Assembly (NCBI GenBank): GCA_003427395.1
Contig: BFEA01000064.1
Span: forward strand, 3,167,335 to 3,227,411
Source: Chara braunii
Lineage: Eukaryota; Streptophyta; Charophyceae; Charales; Characeae
DNA: 60,077 nucleotides
Reading direction: 5' to 3'
The position numbers and the translations under genes are program-made. Shown one piece after another: positions 56,195-60,077 of this stretch. Position 1 is the stretch's first letter, and each line of letters starts with the position of its first letter. Under the pieces are notes generated by a model. The model was given only the letters and a program-made list of their open reading frames with translations. It was not told where the DNA came from and did not search any database.

Positions 56195-56362
56195 TCGGGT
56201 CCCATTTAGCAAGAGAGCATCGGATTGAATGCCTGAATCTGGACGTGTTCGAGGACAGGAGCAGGAAATCGAGATCGAACTGCTTTTCTGTATCTCTGCC
56301 TAAAACACGTCCACATTCAGGCATTCGATCCTATCCTTTTTGCTATACTGGGACCTCGGCCC
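56195..56362 (+). mobile_element. hairpin MITE (family C)
   Basis: Outer ends GGGTCCCATTTAGCAAGAG and TTTTTGCTATACTGGGACC. Inner arms AATGCCTGAATCTGGACGTG and CACGTCCACATTCAGGCATT form a long second stem. Confidence 0.85.
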
Positions 56363-56396
56363 TGGTGTCCGACAGTCACATATGTGCACTATTNTT

Positions 56397-56659
56397 TTTT
56401 AATTCTGCCCTTCCGTGCATTGCATGTGGACCGCCTTTGCAGCATGCCGCCCTCCACGTAGCCCAAGCAAGCACAAGGTACCTGTGCACCGCACCATGCA
56501 CATGCAGGCCATAATACACCTGGCCGTCGGAAGCGTGAAGGTGCATTCTGCCCGGTCCGGACCCCACGGTTGCAGACCTGCCTGTCTCTGGGCGGATCCC
56601 TTTCGTTCTTACCCCTGCAGGAAACGGAGGGTACCCCGCCCATATGGGTGAATGGTACA
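56397..56659. other. unassigned sequence
   Basis: Begins at a T run with an N at 56,394. No feature recognised. Confidence 0.35.
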
Positions 56660-56758
56660 GGGGCAAGGTCCCGCTTGTGCAAACTAGGAGATTTCGGCCG
56701 TTGATCTTTGCTATCTACGGTCAGTATCACTTAATTTGTGCAAGTGGGACCTAGCCCC
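56660..56758 (+). mobile_element. 99-bp hairpin MITE (family A)
   Basis: Full-length copy starting GGGGCAAGGTCCCGCTTG and ending CAAGTGGGACCTAGCCCC. Confidence 0.92.
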
Positions 56759-56852
56759 CGCCTTTCCCCCTCCGTCACCCCTACAAAATTTAGAAACCCA
56801 AAAAGGTACACCCATGTTTCTTTTCTTTCTCATTTCCTTATTTAACCGACCG

Positions 56853-56951
56853 GGGGTTAGGTCCCACTTGCACGAATTATGAGATATGGACCGTAGATAG
56901 CAAAGATCAACGGCCGAAATCTTCTAATTTGGGCAAGTGGGACCTTGCCCC
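56853..56951 (-). mobile_element. 99-bp hairpin MITE (family A), inverted
   Basis: Full-length copy in minus orientation. Its right end directly abuts the family C element starting at 56,952. Confidence 0.92.
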
Positions 56952-57125
56952 GGGCCGAGGTCCCACTAGCAAAAAGGATAGGATACGGCTCCTGAATCTG
57001 GATGTGTTTTATGCAGAGATGCATAAAAGCAGTTCAATCTCGATTTCCTGCACATCTCCATAAATTCGTCCAGATTCAGGCATTCTATCCGATCCTCTTT
57101 GCTACGGTAGTGGGACCACGCCCCC
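56952..57125 (+). mobile_element. hairpin MITE (family C)
   Basis: Ends GGGCCGAGGTCCCACTAGCA and TAGTGGGACCACGCCCC. The inner arms CCTGAATCTGGATGTG and GTCCAGATTCAGG pair. Head-to-tail contact with the family A copy. Confidence 0.88.
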
Positions 57126-57230
57126 GGTGTTCGAGTCCAGAGCATCTTCTGACTAAAATAACCCTGATTTTTTTTATTTTATTTTATTTTTTTTGGGGGG
57201 GGGGGGGNGGAACCTTGAATTGAATTTTCT

Positions 57231-57333
57231 GGGGCAAGGTCCCACTTGCACGGATTGTGAGATTCTGGCCGTTGATCTTCGCTATCTACGGTCAATATCG
57301 CTTAATTCGTTTCGTGTAAGTGGGACCTAGCCG
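57231..57333 (+). mobile_element. hairpin MITE (family A), 103 bp
   Basis: Ends GGGGCAAGGTCCCACTTGCA and TAAGTGGGACCTAGC. About 5 bp longer than the others through a repeated TTCGT, with a damaged right end. Confidence 0.88.
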
Positions 57334-57915
57334 CTGGTGCCAGTCCGTTAGACGATGAGATCTCAAGGGGGGAAGGGGGTTGCACTTAGCACCAGGCCCC
57401 GGCAATTCCAGCCGCAGATCACGGAGATCCAATCGACGGCAAGAAACAAAGAATCCAAGTAAGGTAAGGGGTACCTAAACACCAAGAAACAAAAAACAAA
57501 AGAAAAAAAGAAAAAGGGCGTCAGGATGCACCCTCACAGGCGGCTGAGTTTGGCGGAGTATATATGTCAGCATGCACCTTCCCGTGAGAAAACGGTCAGG
57601 TGCATGATATTTCACGTGCCTGCGAGGAAATCCAGGTACGTGCATTCTGACAACTCCAGACTCCTCCAGGCTGGATAGCGTCAGTGTTCTTTTTCTGCCC
57701 TTTTTTTTTTTCCTTTTTTTTTTTTTTTGACTGCTTCGTGGCATACTCAGCGCGGGACTCTTCCGACTCAGACTCAGCTCTGGACGTAATTGTGGTAAGG
57801 TACAGCCGTGCGGGGTCGAAATTGAGGCCAGATTCGTTTTCTTTGTTCGTCCCCCTAAAAGAGGCGTTGTGGGATCTGACGTCAACCGCTGCCTGGCCAA
57901 GGCGCCCTCTCAGCA
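57334..57915. other. unassigned sequence
   Basis: Poly(T)-rich interval near 57,700-57,730. No gene or repeat family recognised. Confidence 0.35.
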
Positions 57916-57929
57916 GCAGGCAGGTCTTT

Positions 57930-57963
57930 TTTCTTTTTTCTTCTTTTTTTTTTTTCTTTCGGC
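57930..57963 (-). mobile_element. oligo(A)-type insertion with 14-bp TSD
   Basis: T-rich segment with C interruptions ending CTTTCGGC, flanked by GCAGGCAGGTCTTT at 57,916-57,929 and 57,964-57,977. Confidence 0.88.
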
Positions 57964-58023
57964 GCAGGCAGGTCTTTCCCTTTCCCTTTACCTTACGTCC
58001 CGGTCGTTCCGGTTTAGGCATCG

Positions 58024-58195
58024 GGGGCGGGGTCCCACTAAGCAAAGAGGATCGAATTAGGAGCCTGAATCTGGATTGGTTATTGGTTCAGATGCAGAAA
58101 AGCAGATCAGTCACAGTTTCTTCTGCATCTGTCCTCACAAACGTCCAGATTCATTCATTTCAAGCCAATCCTCTTTGCTAGTGGGGCCTCGCCCC
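58024..58195 (+). mobile_element. hairpin MITE (family C)
   Basis: Ends GGGGCGGGGTCCCACTAAGC and GCTAGTGGGGCCTCGCCCC, with AAAGAGGATCG mirrored by AATCCTCTTT. Inner arms GAATCTGGA/TCCAGATTC and AGATGCAGAA/TTCTGCATCT. Confidence 0.9.
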
Positions 58196-58420
58196 GGGAT
58201 CGGACTCATCGGATAGCCCAGGCGCTGGATGGGCGGGAGGGAAAAGTCGCAAAAAAGGCGGGGCCATGGGAAAACGAACCGGGCCACACGCTCCAACGAG
58301 GATTTTATTTTGAGCGAATATTGCCAATGATCAGGGTCAGATGCATTGCGAAAAGTGAAATGTGCGAGCGTAGCATAATTATTATAATTATAATTATAAT
58401 GCCCGCCTACAGCGACCCCG
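58196..58420. other. unassigned; short AT repeat
   Basis: Contains (TTATAA)-type repeats at about 58,376-58,400. Nothing else recognised. Confidence 0.4.
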
Positions 58421-58551
58421 GGGCCAAGGCCCACTAGCAGCGTTGAGCTACCTCAACGCCCGAATCTGGACGTCTTTGTGGAGCTGTGCAGAAATGGTGT
58501 TGAGTTTCCTGAACTGCACGTCTCCACAAAGCTGCTGGTGGGACTTGGCCC
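58421..58551 (+). mobile_element. short family C-related MITE
   Basis: Ends GGGCCAAGGCCCACTAGCAG and CTGCTGGTGGGACTTGGCCC. Inner arms GACGTCTTTGTGGAG-like and TCTCCACAAAG pair. Confidence 0.8.
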
Positions 58552-58696
58552 ACGAGCGCTGTCAGCCGATCTCCCCCTAAAAAACGGCGGTCAACTGAAA
58601 AGCGTGTTTTCGGCCTTTCTTTTCTTTCTTTTGTTTCTTTTTTGTTTTTGTTTTTGTTTTTTTTTGGGGAATTGTTTCTTTTTTTTCTTTGTTGCA

Positions 58697-58812
58697 GCGG
58701 CGCACTTCGCCCGGCTTCTCTTTCGCCCATGAACTTCGCCCGCACTTCGCCCGCACTTCGCCCGCACTTCGCCATCACTTCGCCCGCACTTCGCCATCAC
58801 TTCGCCCGCACT
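58697..58812 (+). repeat. ~12-bp tandem repeats
   Basis: ACTTCGCCCGC and ACTTCGCCATC units repeated about eight times. Confidence 0.9.
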
Positions 58813-58962
58813 TTCTCTCTTTATCCGCCGTAATAACCTAGCTGACCCCGGTTTCGAACTCATGTTCTCAGTTTTACCAACAGCTCTTTTTCCCCCCCCT
58901 TCTCTTTTGTCCCCGCACTTGGCCCGCACTTTATTTATATCCTTAGCCGCCGGAATAACATA

Positions 58963-59392
58963 GGGCCTCTTTGCACCACTCATGAAATGTGCTTTTTCAT
59001 GAGCTGCGCATAGCTGCACTTACTCGTGGAGTTGGCCATCCGAAAACACATCAAGAGCCGTCAGACTTTTTTTTTTTTTTTTTTTTTTCCCCCCCGTCAG
59101 ACGTTACTCTTGCATCTGTCAGGAGCTGTCGCCGCTGCACTACTCTTGCCTTGTTACTCGTGAAAATGCTTTTCACGAGCTGTCAGGGCACCGTCGGCCG
59201 AAGACTTGCTGGAGCGCTCTTGCATGCCTGCCTGCAACCACGGTTTGTGCAAGGGTGGTCGGATGGTTTCTTGAAAGGGTGCGGGATCTCTAGAGCGAGC
59301 CTGGGTCTGGATGGACAAACCAGGCGGCACTGCACTCCACGATTCACAAGAGCGTGACAAGAGTGCTTCATGAGCGGGACGATCTAGAGAAA
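58963..59392. mobile_element. probable larger family D element
   Basis: Starts GGGCCTCTTTGCACCACTCA and contains many ACTCTTG/CAAGAGT and CATGAG words in both orientations, as in 1,056-1,382. The right end is unclear because another family D element starts at 59,393. Confidence 0.5.
59067..59093 (-). mobile_element. oligo(A) insertion with G-rich end
   Basis: About 22 T then C5, flanked by CCGTCAGAC at 59,058-59,066 and 59,094-59,102. It sits within the family D-like element. Confidence 0.82.
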
Positions 59393-59514
59393 GGGCCTCG
59401 CTGCACTACTCTCGAAATGTGCAAAACGAGAGTGAATCGTCCGCCAGAATATGGAAAGATACACGGCCATGATTTTTGTCTTTTGTGCATTTCAAGAGTA
59501 GTGCAGGGAGGCCC
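59393..59514 (+). mobile_element. family D MITE, short form
   Basis: 122 bp. Ends GGGCCTCGCTGCACTACTCT and AGAGTAGTGCAGGGAGGCCC are inverted repeats, continuing inward to GAAATGTGCAAAA/TTTTGTGCATTTC. The centre CCGTGTATCTTTCCATATTC is near invariant with the next copy. Confidence 0.9.
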
Positions 59515-59584
59515 TAAGTGCAGCCACAACCGAACTCTAGGCCATTTCGGGAATCTGACAACTCATGCCGCACTCTTGATTTTT

Positions 59585-59704
59585 GGGCCGCTGCACTACT
59601 CTCGAAATGTGCAAAACGAGAGTAAAGCGTCCAGTAGAATATGGAAAGATACACAGCCATGATTTTTGTCTTTTGTGCATTTCAAGAGTAGTGCAGCGAG
59701 GCCC
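59585..59704 (+). mobile_element. family D MITE, short form
   Basis: 120 bp. Same element as 59,393-59,514, in the same orientation, with TC lost from the left end (GGGCCGCTGCACTACTCTCG). The two copies differ at few positions. Confidence 0.9.
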
Positions 59705-59740
59705 CATAGCTTTCGCTGGTTTCGAGCCTCCTTCGTTTTG

Positions 59741-59742
<2 letters not shown>

Positions 59743-59777
<35 letters not shown>

Positions 59778-59795
59778 CTTTTTTTTTTTTTTTTT
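59743..59795. repeat. poly(T) tract
   Basis: About 50 T with one C. No clear flanking duplication. A SINE-E-like end (GGAAACCGGGCCCGGCGTCC) follows at about 59,825. Confidence 0.85.
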
Positions 59796-60077
59796 AAAGC
59801 ATGGTTATTCTTGTATTATATGTCGGAAACCGGGCCCGGCGTCCCTTACATATAACCCGCAGCCATCCAGGGCTGGGAAAAGCACTTCGGACCAATCCCA
59901 TCCCCAACTGCAGCCAAAATCCATCAAAGGTCGCTCAAACTGTAACTTCTAAACAGCCATGACCCGAAAGATTCGAATCTATAACTACTAAGCACAATAA
60001 ACAAAAGATTCCTTCAGAAGTTACTCAAACCCTAATTAGGTTGATGACACCAACTTCGAAAAAATTCAAAAAGTTGC
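59796..60077. other. SINE-E remnant then unassigned
   Basis: 59,825-59,850 resembles the SINE-E head in minus orientation. The rest to the window edge shows nothing. Confidence 0.45.

Overview
This is non-coding, repeat-dominated nuclear DNA from a eukaryote, probably of the green lineage. The best taxonomic clue is a set of U6 snRNA copies whose 5' stem-loop (GTCCTTCGGGACATCCG) and 3' end (AAATCGAGAAATGG) follow the plant/green-algal form of U6. The species cannot be named from the window. I found no intact host protein-coding gene. All recognisable coding sequence comes from LINE retrotransposons, and only one reading frame (an apurinic-type endonuclease at 49,182-50,024, minus strand) is still clean.

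Layout. (1) 1-7.6 kb and 53.3-60.1 kb are dense mosaics of short insertions: a 99-bp hairpin MITE family, a longer relative with similar ends, PIF/Harbinger-like MITEs with GGGCCTCG ends, TTAA-flanked MITEs, a poly(A)-tailed SINE here called SINE-E, retroposed U6 and U2 snRNA pieces, and insertions that are little more than an oligo(A) tract. Many of these retain target-site duplications (TSDs) that can be read by eye. (2) 7.7-9.3 kb and 17.2-18.7 kb hold badly decayed LINE remnants. (3) About 9.8-15.9 kb and 34.8-42.4 kb are two diverged copies of one very large repeat with LTR-like ends (TGTCG...CRACA). The right copy sits inside a ~91-bp satellite array. The 3' block of the same repeat occurs twice more, inverted, at 24.9 and 28.9 kb. 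(4) 30.8-33.5 kb holds two diverged copies of a ~1.32-kb unit. (5) 45-48 kb holds minisatellites and a long (CT)n tract. (6) 48.3-52.1 kb is a LINE in two opposed pieces.

The most unusual signal lies inside the large repeat. At the same position in both copies (12.6-13.4 kb and 39.0-39.75 kb) is an array of about ten short hairpins. Within each array the loop is nearly constant while the 6-9 bp stems differ from unit to unit and still pair. The two copies use different loop sequences. This looks like selection for a repeated hairpin structure in DNA or RNA that I do not recognise.

Assembly warning: 36,004-36,041 is the Nextera mate-pair junction adapter. The 115 bp before it is a near-exact copy of 45,767-45,881, preceded by a 200-N gap. 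This is what a circularised 36,042-45,881 fragment would give, so 35,689-36,041 is not genomic order.
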